A stretch of DNA of 64,000 bases, taken from NCBI GenBank assembly GCA_018262795.1, contig JADFDM010000010.1:80355-144354 (forward strand). Direction: 5' to 3'. Positions 57,201-64,000 of the stretch are shown here, piece after piece. The translations under genes and the position numbers were made by a program. Numbering within the stretch: position 1 is the first letter of the stretch; every line of letters starts with the position of its first letter. The notes below the pieces were generated by a model. That model did not search any database and was not told the DNA's origin. It was given only the letters and a program-made list of their open reading frames with translations. This stretch comes from Sphingobacteriales bacterium (lineage in GTDB: Bacteria; Bacteroidota; Bacteroidia; Chitinophagales; LD1).

Positions 57201-58628
57201 GCCCGGCATTGGCAGCCCATCCTCATCAGTTACCTTAATATTCATAGCTACTTTTTCTCTCGGCTGATATTGGGCTTTATCGGTCGTTATGGATATATGC
57301 AGTTGCTTCTCCTTATTCACAAACACCAATCGCTCGCTGCGCGCAATCCCCTTGCTGTCAAACAAAGTGATTTGCGAAACACCTATCGGAAAGTCAGCAG
57401 TGTTTATCGTCAGCAGATTATCTCCTTTAACCGCACTGAACGATTTAGCGTAATAAATTTTACCTCTTTCTTGGGCTACCAGTGATAGCGTTTCCTCTCT
57501 AAAAGAATTGATGCGAAGGTTCACTTGATTCTTTTGTTGCGAATGAATGTTCAGCACATAACCGACCTTTTGCACTTCAGGCATTTCAAACTCGTGGAGA
57601 ATGCCTTCGGGTTTTGTGATTCGAGCTTTGTAAGTTTCACCGGGTTTAGGAGTAAATTCAAATGCTCCCATCCCGAAATGAAAACTTGAAAACTTTTGCA
57701 CGAACACACCTTTTGAATCCACAATAAATCCCTCTACATCGGCCGGCTTACTAAATTCGTTGGTCGCACGGAAAGCCACCCGTGTACTCACATTGCTCAC
57801 CATATCTCCTCCTTCGGGAAAAAACTCTAAATCAACCTGGTTCAGCACAATCGGAATACTTCGTGAAATGCTCTCGGTGCTTCCCTCAAAATCAATGAGG
57901 GCATTCACCAAACCATCTGCCGACTGAAGTTCTTTCGGCAATGTGAACTTCAGTTTTACCTTCCCATCTGCATTTGTGGTGATGGATTTCTCTTCCAATT
58001 CTTTTCCCTCAAGCAGTGCTTTAAATTTTATTTTCCGGTTTGCCAAAGGCTTATTTTCATTGGTATTCAACGCTAGATTAGCCACTACCTCATCTCCTTT
58101 TCCATACGCTTTCTTTTCAAAATCGAGCTTCATCTTTAGCCGGGGCATCACTACATTCTGAACTGTCAACTCCTTTTCAAAAAGCAGCAAACTGCTATCA
58201 TTCTTCTGCCATTCAGTATAAGCCTTCAACTTGTAAATGCCTCCCACAAAGCCCGACAAATCAAAATCGCCTTGAGCGCTACCATTCTTAGAAATCAGCT
58301 TGTAATGCTTTGCTACCGTTCCTTTTGGCGTAATCAATTCTACGTGTAGAATATCAGAATTGACGGAGGGCTTCAAGGTGCTTTCATCGCGTAAATAGGC
58401 GGTAAACCAAATTATTTCACCCGGCTTGTAAAATGATTTGTCCGTCTGTACATACACTCTATCCTGCGAAGCATTTTTATAAAAATTGTTGAATTTTTCT
58501 TTTATGCCTTGAACAAATTCACTTTCAAAAGTACGGGCACTAATGCCGGTGGCAAAGCTCGCCACCACTGCCGAAACCGACAGCAGTATGACGAAAGTGA
58601 GAACGAAGGGCTGAATAACTCTTTTCAT
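54285..58628 (-). CDS. Bacterial alpha-2-macroglobulin family protein with thioester motif
   Basis: An exported protein of about 1447 residues. I start at the ATG at 58628, giving a clean signal peptide (MKRVIQPFVLTFVILLSVSA); a frame to 58670 adds 14 residues that do not fit one. In order: macroglobulin domains starting with the MG2-like DKSFYKPGEIIWFTAYLR; a carboxypeptidase-regulatory-like insert (ELSGVVWDAYKSQPVNGAAV) in the middle; an A2M domain; then the thioester loop EPYGCFEQTSSSNYP with Cys975 and Gln978; and terpenoid-toroid and receptor-binding-like domains. The thioester suggests protease trapping in the periplasm. No lipobox is seen and no PBP1C neighbour is present. Confidence 0.92.
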   Translation of the reverse strand: MKRVIQPFVLTFVILLSVSAVVASFATGISARTFESEFVQGIKEKFNNFYKNASQDRVYVQTDKSFYKPGEIIWFTAYLRDESTLKPSVNSDILHVELITPKGTVAKHYKLISKNGSAQGDFDLSGFVGGIYKLKAYTEWQKNDSSLLLFEKELTVQNVVMPRLKMKLDFEKKAYGKGDEVVANLALNTNENKPLANRKIKFKALLEGKELEEKSITTNADGKVKLKFTLPKELQSADGLVNALIDFEGSTESISRSIPIVLNQVDLEFFPEGGDMVSNVSTRVAFRATNEFSKPADVEGFIVDSKGVFVQKFSSFHFGMGAFEFTPKPGETYKARITKPEGILHEFEMPEVQKVGYVLNIHSQQKNQVNLRINSFREETLSLVAQERGKIYYAKSFSAVKGDNLLTINTADFPIGVSQITLFDSKGIARSERLVFVNKEKQLHISITTDKAQYQPREKVAMNIKVTDEDGLPMPGNFSLSVVDDNLLSFADDKQGNILAKMLLEPELGGKVEEPGYYFDAKEKKADQALDYLLMTNGWRRYTWKQVEEADFPAVKYSAERAELSGVVWDAYKSQPVNGAAVKLKNTGRSTVTDKSGKFLLKGFDLTKDNQLEISAPNYNNIVQAISNYGEGNMYYLYNKRSPYLMYDMAPAAGEGRGGGAEKRAVNRGLQQQLMGAALAKAEMKTVVVDLAAQEPDVAPSPQPDNIDYNEDEIAENVVGDLRDAALAKFDKDAEEQSEIVFYRAKVFPKKKYTPSDTIRNDFASTVYWNGNVETDRSGKAKVEFVTNDLISSFRTTLEGFGSGGSIGRTEYSFTTNQPFSMDVKIPTKMVSGDKMMIPVFLKNSTTSEVSGRMVIVSPKQLNILSKGSEVTVAAKQSKVIYLEAEATNEIGEGEIQVKFVSKEFSDAFSRKVNVVAKGFPANISLSGQDLSKEFLINPVNVVPGSMKASLTAYPSVMNELISGIDAILREPYGCFEQTSSSNYPNIMALQYLKTMKVDNPALEAKAKKLLDDGYHKLTSFETKENGYEWFGAAPAHEALTAYGLMEFEDMKSVYSGVDQKMVDRTAKLLLERRDGNGGFKKNPKALDSFGAADEDITNCYIVYALTEAGMGNKIAKEIDACYKTAKKSNDPYMMALMANSLFNSSDTKRAEELVNELINAQQEAGFWTGKKHSVTRSTGKSLQIETTSLVALALMRSADPNAVSLTSAIKFIVDSRSGYGAFGSTQATVLALKTLTKYAEYSRKTDEAGTVEVFVNNVVVASKSYEKGEKGNVTMVDMEKFIQQGKQKVEVRFSGCKNALPYAMNISYNTSLPVSSGQCVVDLQTKVNSKSVRVGETLRLSATLKNKTDEGQPMTLAIIGIPAGFSAQPWQLKELQEKGTIDFYEVLGNNIACYFRDLAPNEEKQIHLDLKAEIPGEYDAPAASAYLYYTNENKVWAGLDRVYINP

Positions 58629-58850
58629 AGTAATTGCGTTTTTGTGCTTTAAAGATGTACGGCATCTCAATTTCCATAAGATTTATTTAGAGAATAGAAA
58701 TCTTATCTCGGAAGTACTCTCTGAAAAAATGTTTGGCACGCACCGGCTAAGTCAAGTACGAGATAAGCAGTAATTTTTGTAAACTTGACAGCTTGTTATT
58801 AGTAAAGAACTATCTGTAAATATTACTTTTAGCAAGTTATAAACCATTTT

Positions 58851-59444
58851 TTGGCTAAGGAAGACTATAGTACTATCTCCGATGAGGAACTGATACATCG
58901 TTATCGCAATTCGCACGAAACGTTGTATATAGGAGAGTTATATCAGCGCTATACGCATTTGGTCTTTGGTGTTTGCATGAAGTATTTCCGCAATCAAGCA
59001 GAGGCCGAGGATGCAACCATGCAGATTTTTGAAAAGCTGATTGCCGATTTAAAGAAACATCATGTCATCGCCTTTAAGCCCTGGCTGCATACGGTGGTTA
59101 AAAACCACTGTATGATGAAGTTCAGAAAAGACAGTACTGAAAGCAAAAAGAAAACAATCCTGAAATACGAAACAGGTGATGTTGTGGAAAATCCGGAAGA
59201 AAATCATCAAGAGATGGCGTTGGAAAAAGAATTCGTTCTGCAACACCTTCATGAGGGTATTCAAGAACTGAAAGGTGAGCAACGAGTGTGTATTGAATTA
59301 TTTTATCTGAAAGACAAAAGTTACAATGAAGTTTCAGAAGCCACCGGCTACACATTGAATGAAGTCAAAAGCTTTATTCAAAATGGCAAACGGAATTTGA
59401 AAATTTTTATTTCATCAAAAAATGAACAAACAAAAAGGGGATAA
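58851..59444 (+). CDS. RNA polymerase sigma-70 family factor (ECF type)
   Basis: A 197-residue sigma factor with a TTG start. Region 2 holds ELYQRYTHLVFGVCMKYFRNQAEAEDATMQIFEKL, and region 4 holds EGIQELKGEQRVCIELFYLKDKSYNEVSEATGYTLNEVKSFI, its helix-turn-helix. The spacer between regions is longer than usual, with a basic tract. Its end overlaps the next gene, which encodes a membrane protein with an anti-sigma-like N-terminus, by 23 bases. The pair therefore looks like a sigma factor and its membrane regulator. Confidence 0.9.
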   Translation: MAKEDYSTISDEELIHRYRNSHETLYIGELYQRYTHLVFGVCMKYFRNQAEAEDATMQIFEKLIADLKKHHVIAFKPWLHTVVKNHCMMKFRKDSTESKKKTILKYETGDVVENPEENHQEMALEKEFVLQHLHEGIQELKGEQRVCIELFYLKDKSYNEVSEATGYTLNEVKSFIQNGKRNLKIFISSKNEQTKRG

Positions 59445-60681
59445 GGATTTATTTCCTCAGGGAAACATCGGGGAGGAAGCCATGCTGGCTTATCTGCGCG
59501 GTGAACTTACTGATGAGGAAAAACAGCAGTTTGAAAAATTGCTGAAGGAGGATCCTTTTGCCCAAGAAGCGCTGGAAGGTTTACAGAATATACCGGCACA
59601 AGAGGACATTTCACACTCTTTCCATACCATCAAAAAGAAGGTGCGTGAAAAAAGTAGTGGAAAGGAGGCAAAGGGAGTGCAATTACGTTGGCCTATTTAT
59701 GCTTGGGCGGCTTCGGTCTTTGGTCTTTTAATCGGTATTGGGTTTTTGATGATTAATTACATAGACATGAAAAGCCCGGAGATTGCGCAGAATACCCAAA
59801 ATAAAAAAGATACTGAAGTCAGTATTGTTCAAGGAAAAACAGAGGAGCCAACTTTAATAGCAGCACCTTCTGCGGATTCACTAAACGGCAACACCGCCAC
59901 TACTGAAGAAAGCGGAAGTGGGGAGGTTGGTACAACCGCTGATATTCCAAGTGCAAACAAGATGAATGATCAGAAAGAAAAGAGTGAGCAGTTTGCGCTG
60001 AAAAAACCGGAACCCGTTAAAGCACTACCTCCTGTTACCGTAGGTGAAAATAACGCAGAGAATGCGAATCAAGCACCGGTGATTGCAAACTCTGCCCTTT
60101 CTGCGAATAACAACAATGCGGGAATGACCAGCCTACCGGCTACGGGCGCTGTAACGCGAGGGGAAGAAGTAGATAAGGATTTCCTCGAGAAGAAAGCAGC
60201 AGAAATTAAGGAAGTGGCAGCCAACAAAGCTTCCTCAAAAAAAGAGGAAAAAGCAGCAAGAGCAAAAACAAAAAGCAATGGAACTGCCGCCACTCTCAGC
60301 GATTTAAAAGCTGCTTCAGAAGAAAACACAAGGAGAGTTTCTATTGACGATGCTATGCAGAGTTTTAATGCAGGAGATTACAAGAAATCATCCGGCCAGT
60401 TTGATGAAGTGCTTAAAAAAGATCCCAATAATACCGATGCACTTTACTTTGGAGGCATTAGTGATTACATCGAGGGAAACACTACAAAAAGTGAGAAGAA
60501 TTTTGATAAGCTACTCAAAGGTGGAACTCGCTATGTAGAAGGCAGCAAGTGGTACAAGGCCAACATCTTGCTGCAGAAGGATAAAAAGACAGAAGCAAAA
60601 AAACTATTACAAGACTTAGCCGGTACTAATAGCTCCTATAAAGAAAGAGCCGTAAAAAAATTGGCAGAGATGGACTTTTAA
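59422..60681 (+). CDS. Single-span membrane protein with anti-sigma-like N-terminus and TPR C-terminus
   Basis: A 419-residue protein. Residues about 15-50 (EEAMLAYLRGELTDEEKQQF followed by EKLLKEDPFAQEALEGL) resemble the cytoplasmic sigma-binding helices of Bacteroidota anti-sigma factors. One membrane segment follows (YAWAASVFGLLIGIGFLMINYI, about 95-116), then a 180-residue linker rich in Ala, Asn, Glu and Lys that is probably disordered. Residues about 310-419 form TPR helices (NAGDYKKSSGQFDEVLKKDPN). The periplasmic TPR could sense envelope proteins and release the sigma factor, but that is inference. Confidence 0.8.
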   Translation: MNKQKGDKDLFPQGNIGEEAMLAYLRGELTDEEKQQFEKLLKEDPFAQEALEGLQNIPAQEDISHSFHTIKKKVREKSSGKEAKGVQLRWPIYAWAASVFGLLIGIGFLMINYIDMKSPEIAQNTQNKKDTEVSIVQGKTEEPTLIAAPSADSLNGNTATTEESGSGEVGTTADIPSANKMNDQKEKSEQFALKKPEPVKALPPVTVGENNAENANQAPVIANSALSANNNNAGMTSLPATGAVTRGEEVDKDFLEKKAAEIKEVAANKASSKKEEKAARAKTKSNGTAATLSDLKAASEENTRRVSIDDAMQSFNAGDYKKSSGQFDEVLKKDPNNTDALYFGGISDYIEGNTTKSEKNFDKLLKGGTRYVEGSKWYKANILLQKDKKTEAKKLLQDLAGTNSSYKERAVKKLAEMDF

Positions 60682-60724
60682 AAAGTCACCTGCAGTTTGT
60701 TTCGAAATAAGTTGTCGTTTCACT

Positions 60725-60750
60725 GCTCCTCGCAAAACGGAGCTTCTTTT
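60725..60750 (+). terminator. Terminator after the sigma/TPR operon
   Basis: GCTCC at 60725-60729 and GGAGC at 60739-60743, with an inner CG pair, form a stem followed by TTCTTTTT. It lies 44 bases after the stop codon of the TPR membrane gene. Confidence 0.7.
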
Positions 60751-60777
60751 TAATCTCCACCCTTTCCCTTCCAAAAT

Positions 60778-60785
60778 TATCTTTG
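60778..60785 (+). promoter_or_regulatory. Candidate -7 element for the antiporter gene
   Basis: TATCTTTG matches the Bacteroidota -7 consensus TAnnTTTG exactly and lies 18 bases before the ATG at 60804, right after a terminator. No clear -33 TTG is visible. Confidence 0.35.
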
Positions 60786-60803
60786 CTCCGTTTACAATCC
60801 TCT

Positions 60804-62018
60804 ATGGAAAATTCCTACATCATTCTTTTCCTGTGTGTACTGGTCATGTTATCGTATGTATTTACGTTGCTGAGCAAATACACTCAAATGCCTTCGGTGA
60901 TTTTGTTGCTGGCCACCGGTGTTGGGTTGCGCTGGCTTTCCGATCAGTATAATTTCTCACTCGATTATATCAATGACTACGTACAGATGTTGGGAACAGT
61001 CGGCTTAATCATGATTGTACTGGAGGCCGCGCTAGATTTACATCTCACCCGCGATCGAATCCCACTTATTCGCAACTCTTTTCTTTCAGCAATAATTATT
61101 CTAGCGGTTACCGTGTTGGCTATTGCCGGCATCATTCATTATTGGCAGCAGGAGTCGTTTATGATCAGTGTAGTATATGCCATCCCCCTTTCCATCATCA
61201 GCAGTTCTATTATGATTCCGAGTGTTACCTACCTTGGACAGAAGAAAAAGGAATTTTTAGTTTATGAAGCCTCCTTCTCCGACATCATTGGTATTATGGT
61301 GTTTAATTACTTCACCGCTAAGGAAGTCTTAAGCTGGCAATCTACAATCTCGTTCTTCGGTGGAATTATAGTGGGGGTGCTTATATCTTTAGTTATCTCC
61401 TTGTTACTCATTTATCTCTTGACAAAAATCACCGTCAACATTAAGTTCTTCCTCATTTTTTCTATCCTCATATTTCTATACGTATCCGGCAAAATGCTTC
61501 ATCTGCCCTCTCTCATTATCATTATGATTTTTGGTTTGTTGATCAATAACTGGCATTTGCTGAAAGAACAGAAATTAGTTCAACTAAAAATTTTTGAGAA
61601 TGGAGCTGTCAACCAGATTTCTGAATTATTAAAATCTATTACTGCCGAAAGTGCTTTTCTGATTCGAACATTTTTCTTTGTGTCGTTCGGATATTCTATA
61701 GATGTGATGTTGCTTACCAATTCCGAAGTAATGGTGGTCGGTTCGGCAATTGTCGCCATTATGTTGCTAACGCGCGCTATCTTTCTCGGGCTATTTTTAA
61801 AGTCCTCTATTTTTCCGGCCATGCTGCTGATGCCACGTGGATTGATTACTATTTTGTTGTTCTACATTATTCCCGATGAATACAAACTCAAAAATTTCAA
61901 CGAAGGAATCTTATTTTTTGTGGTGATCGTCACCGCAATTTTAATGATGATTGGCTTAATGCTTGAGAATGTAAAAAAGTCCGAGAAACAGCCATTTCCG
62001 AAAGACCGAAGTTCATGA
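60804..62018 (+). CDS. Cation/proton antiporter (CPA family)
   Basis: A protein of about 404 residues with eleven or twelve membrane segments. It starts MENSYIILFLCVLVMLSYVF and has LLLATGVGLRWLSDQ and MIVLEAALDLHLTRDRI, typical of the KefB/NhaP-like Na/H exchanger domain. YEASFSDIIGIMVFNYF in the fifth or sixth segment carries the ion-binding acidic residue. No RCK or TrkA domain follows. I prefer the ATG at 60804 over a TTG at 60783. The gene lies 9 bases before a metallo-beta-lactamase-fold hydrolase gene. Confidence 0.87.
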   Translation: MENSYIILFLCVLVMLSYVFTLLSKYTQMPSVILLLATGVGLRWLSDQYNFSLDYINDYVQMLGTVGLIMIVLEAALDLHLTRDRIPLIRNSFLSAIIILAVTVLAIAGIIHYWQQESFMISVVYAIPLSIISSSIMIPSVTYLGQKKKEFLVYEASFSDIIGIMVFNYFTAKEVLSWQSTISFFGGIIVGVLISLVISLLLIYLLTKITVNIKFFLIFSILIFLYVSGKMLHLPSLIIIMIFGLLINNWHLLKEQKLVQLKIFENGAVNQISELLKSITAESAFLIRTFFFVSFGYSIDVMLLTNSEVMVVGSAIVAIMLLTRAIFLGLFLKSSIFPAMLLMPRGLITILLFYIIPDEYKLKNFNEGILFFVVIVTAILMMIGLMLENVKKSEKQPFPKDRSS

Positions 62019-62027
62019 CCTTGTTGT

Positions 62028-63023
62028 ATGGCGATGATAACTTACATGCGAAACCCTGAGTTGAAAACCATTCTGCCCGATTGGAAAGGAAACCCCGTGA
62101 TGGGCGGAAAATATATAGACCCCAACAAACGATTTAGCGGTACGTTTAAAAAATTTCTTCGATGGCAGTTTTCAAAAAAAGAAAAAGCAAACGAGAAGAA
62201 GAATGATTCGTGGAAGTTACCGGTACGGAAAGGAAATGCTTTTCTCACCACCAACGAAAATTGTTTGGTGTGGTTAGGTCATGCCAGCTTCTATCTGCAA
62301 TGGAATGGGGTGCGAATTCTCACCGATCCCATATTCGGGCGGATTTCAGGAGTGGTACCGCGCCACAGCGAATTGCCTTGCTCGCCCGATGATTTCCGAA
62401 ATATTGATTACGTGCTGTTATCACATGCACACCGCGACCATTGCGATGCCTCCTCCTTAAAAAAGTTGGCGACAGCCAATCGCTTTCAACTACTTACCTC
62501 TTTGGGCACCGGTAAATTAGTAGCGGAATGGATACCTGATTTGCGATTTCAGGAAGCCGGATGGTATCAGCAATTTCGATTAAAGGAACCGAACCTGCGC
62601 ATTACCTACCTGCCTGCGCAACACTGGAGCAACCGAAACGGATGGGATACGAACCGCTTTCTTTGGGGCAGCTTTATGATCGAAGCCGATGGAATCAATA
62701 TCTTTTTCGGTGGCGATTCCGGATATTGTGGCTACCCAAAACAGATAGCCAGTTTATTTCCAAACATTGATATCGCGATCATAGGCGTGGGAGCCTATAC
62801 CCCTTCATTTATGATGCGCGATGTGCACACCAGTCCCTGGGAAGCAGTGGATGTGTTCAACGATTTAAAAGCAAAAACCTTGGTGCCCATGCACTACGGT
62901 ACTTTTGATTTGGCTGACGAGCCGATGGGAGAACCCTATCGCGCACTCGCGCAACTTCAAAAGCAAAACAAAATAAACGGAGCACTTCGCTTGTTAGAGG
63001 TGGGCGAAGTAATGCCACTGTGA
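62028..63023 (+). CDS. Metallo-beta-lactamase-fold hydrolase (UlaG/NAPE-PLD-like)
   Basis: A 331-residue protein. The first 70 residues are a basic lead (SGTFKKFLRWQFSKKEKANEKK). The fold then shows WLGHASFYLQWNGVRILTDPIFG, the metal-binding YVLLSHAHRDHCDASSL (His-x-His-x-Asp-His), LPAQHWSNRNGWDTN, FFGGDSGY and LVPMHYGTFDLADEP. This order is that of the NAPE-phospholipase D/UlaG branch, which hydrolyses phosphodiesters or lactones. Substrate unknown. It is probably co-transcribed with the antiporter. Confidence 0.9.
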   Translation: MAMITYMRNPELKTILPDWKGNPVMGGKYIDPNKRFSGTFKKFLRWQFSKKEKANEKKNDSWKLPVRKGNAFLTTNENCLVWLGHASFYLQWNGVRILTDPIFGRISGVVPRHSELPCSPDDFRNIDYVLLSHAHRDHCDASSLKKLATANRFQLLTSLGTGKLVAEWIPDLRFQEAGWYQQFRLKEPNLRITYLPAQHWSNRNGWDTNRFLWGSFMIEADGINIFFGGDSGYCGYPKQIASLFPNIDIAIIGVGAYTPSFMMRDVHTSPWEAVDVFNDLKAKTLVPMHYGTFDLADEPMGEPYRALAQLQKQNKINGALRLLEVGEVMPL

Positions 63024-63252
63024 TTTCGAAATTAGGTGAATAAGCAAAGGAAAAAAATCTGTGAATTTTGTAATTGTTTCTCGCCTCTTCTCTCTTGCTT
63101 CTCTACCTCACTTAGAATTGGCAAACCTCCAGCAATACCTCTTCTGTTTAAAATCTATGAAGCGCGTCTTTGAGGCCAGAAACGCAGGTGGAGTAAGGTC
63201 CAATAATTCTCCGCTCAATTGTCGTGCTGCATTCTTGAACCGATTGGGGGTC

Positions 63253-63570
63253 TCATATATCAAGATTTTTAAACCACTTCTGTGCTGCGGGTTTGCGATG
63301 CGGACAACCGGGCCAGCAGCAGGGTTGGCGTTTCCCTTCATTAACTTCTTCAATCATCCTACTGATATGCTCGTTTCTAGTTTCCTGTTTTTTTACGATG
63401 GTAACCCAACAAATCCATTCGTTGCGTTGAATAGGGGTAAGATTATTCCATTTCACAAGAATGTCTGCATTGGATGTCAATGCTTTTTCCATATCACTCG
63501 GCACTTTATGCAAGATGCCATTGGAAATTTTACCTGTCATTTTTTTGTTCTTTAGCGTGTTCTTGTTCAT
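63253..63570 (-). CDS. YdeI/OmpD-associated-like protein
   Basis: A 105-residue protein of the YdeI/OmpD-associated family. The N-terminus has LHKVPSDMEKALTSNADILVKWNNLTPIQRNEWICW; the signature is WVTIVKKQETRNEHISRMIEEV followed by GKRQPCCWPGCPHR near residue 90. Relatives are small cytoplasmic proteins of unclear role, sometimes annotated as bacteriocin protection. The start could also be the Met at residue 11 (63540). A frame on the opposite strand here (63061-63555) is a shadow. Confidence 0.8.
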   Translation of the reverse strand: MNKNTLKNKKMTGKISNGILHKVPSDMEKALTSNADILVKWNNLTPIQRNEWICWVTIVKKQETRNEHISRMIEEVNEGKRQPCCWPGCPHRKPAAQKWFKNLDI

Positions 63571-64000
63571 TTGTAAAGTCGCTTCGTGAGGTCATCTAAC
63601 ATAGCAGGTAACTCATAAATATACGAAAACCTGCTGCCCTTAGTCTGAAGCTAAGCCAGAGCCGGGGGACTAAGGAATTTCCCCGAAACTCTTAAATTCC
63701 TGATACTGTGAAAAAATAGTGGTTGCAGCTTATCGCGGCAAGCTATATTCTTGGTTGGAAGTCCATTTTGCTTACCCTCTGGCCGGGCTTCAAACTACGG
63801 ACAATGGGGTAAAAATCATTCCGAACCCCTATTGCCACAAGAATGCAGGCAAGCCCAAACAAACCGTCTTACCTCTTTCTAATTCGGCATAAGAAAAAAT
63901 CCCGAAGGGATTAAATCTTTATAGAAAACAGATAGCCATTATATACGACTCCTACGGAGTCGCATCGTATTCTACGCCTGTTTTCCTATAAACATATTAC
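63571..64000. other. Non-coding right edge
   Basis: No recognisable gene. The only open frame of note ends at about 63892 and encodes about 50 residues with no family resemblance. The last 100 bases hold a palindromic element described separately. Confidence 0.5.
63899..63992. repeat. REP-like palindromic element
   Basis: A nested set of inverted repeats. ATCCC-GAA-GGGAT (63899-63911) is followed by an outer arm TTATAGAAAACAG (63919-63931), which pairs with CTGTTTTCCTATAA (63978-63991) apart from one bulge. A perfect inner hairpin CGACTCC-TAC-GGAGTCG lies at 63946-63962. This resembles dispersed intergenic palindromes common in Bacteroidota genomes. A second copy is not visible in this window, so multicopy status is inferred. 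Confidence 0.55.

Noticed and set aside
63061..63555. 164-codon plus-strand frame near the right end
   Set aside because: Largely overlaps the YdeI-like gene on the other strand, whose family signature is clear.

Overview
The window looks like a chromosomal segment of a Bacteroidota bacterium, probably in or near Chitinophagales or Sphingobacteriales. The evidence is the gene content (alpha-2-macroglobulin, PepSY-like and YdeI/OmpD-like proteins, a GH3/beta-lactamase fusion, an ECF sigma factor next to a TPR anti-sigma-like protein), moderate GC, several TTG starts and scarce Shine-Dalgarno sites. I found no rRNA, tRNA, transposase or prophage.

Positions 1-3128 hold the start of a secreted protein cut by the window edge, an amidase and a VOC-fold protein. 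Positions 3312-13573 hold a complete type V-A CRISPR-Cas system, all read on the minus strand: cas12a, cas4, cas1, cas2, a leader, then an array of 68 repeats and 67 spacers. The 235-base gap between cas12a and cas4 is the most unusual part. It carries a stand-alone repeat whose Cas12a handle hairpin is intact although its other half has diverged. Beside it is a decayed patchwork of a second cas2 end and cas4 start. This reads as a collapsed tandem copy of the adaptation module, and it leaves a crRNA-like hairpin 4 bases upstream of the cas4 start codon. A GC-rich block of unknown nature lies upstream of cas12a.

Position 14279 starts a GH3 hexosaminidase fused to a serine beta-lactamase-like domain. 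Positions 17297-32927 (minus) and 32972-40472 (plus) form a large surface-polysaccharide locus. It has glycosyltransferases, a CDP-sugar cassette (RfbF, an extended SDR, an RfbC-like protein, an L-2-hydroxyglutarate-oxidase-like flavoprotein and an RmlD-like reductase), a UDP-glucuronate-4-epimerase-like enzyme, an FkbM methyltransferase, Wzm/Wzt ABC export, a polytopic membrane protein, an AsnB-like amidotransferase, Wza- and Wzc-like proteins and a polyprenyl-phosphate sugar transferase. A second minus-strand unit (41693-44797) holds two glycosyltransferases and an O-antigen-ligase-like protein.

From 44880 rightwards the genes are mainly housekeeping: MeaB; the tRNA-selenouridine pair SelU and SelD; an SDR; an MFS transporter; RecX; a DUF167 protein; an Nfu-type Fe-S protein; a membrane/TPR protein; a large alpha-2-macroglobulin; a sigma factor with its TPR membrane partner; a cation/proton antiporter; a metallo-beta-lactamase-fold hydrolase; and a YdeI-like protein. 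The right edge holds a palindromic REP-like element.
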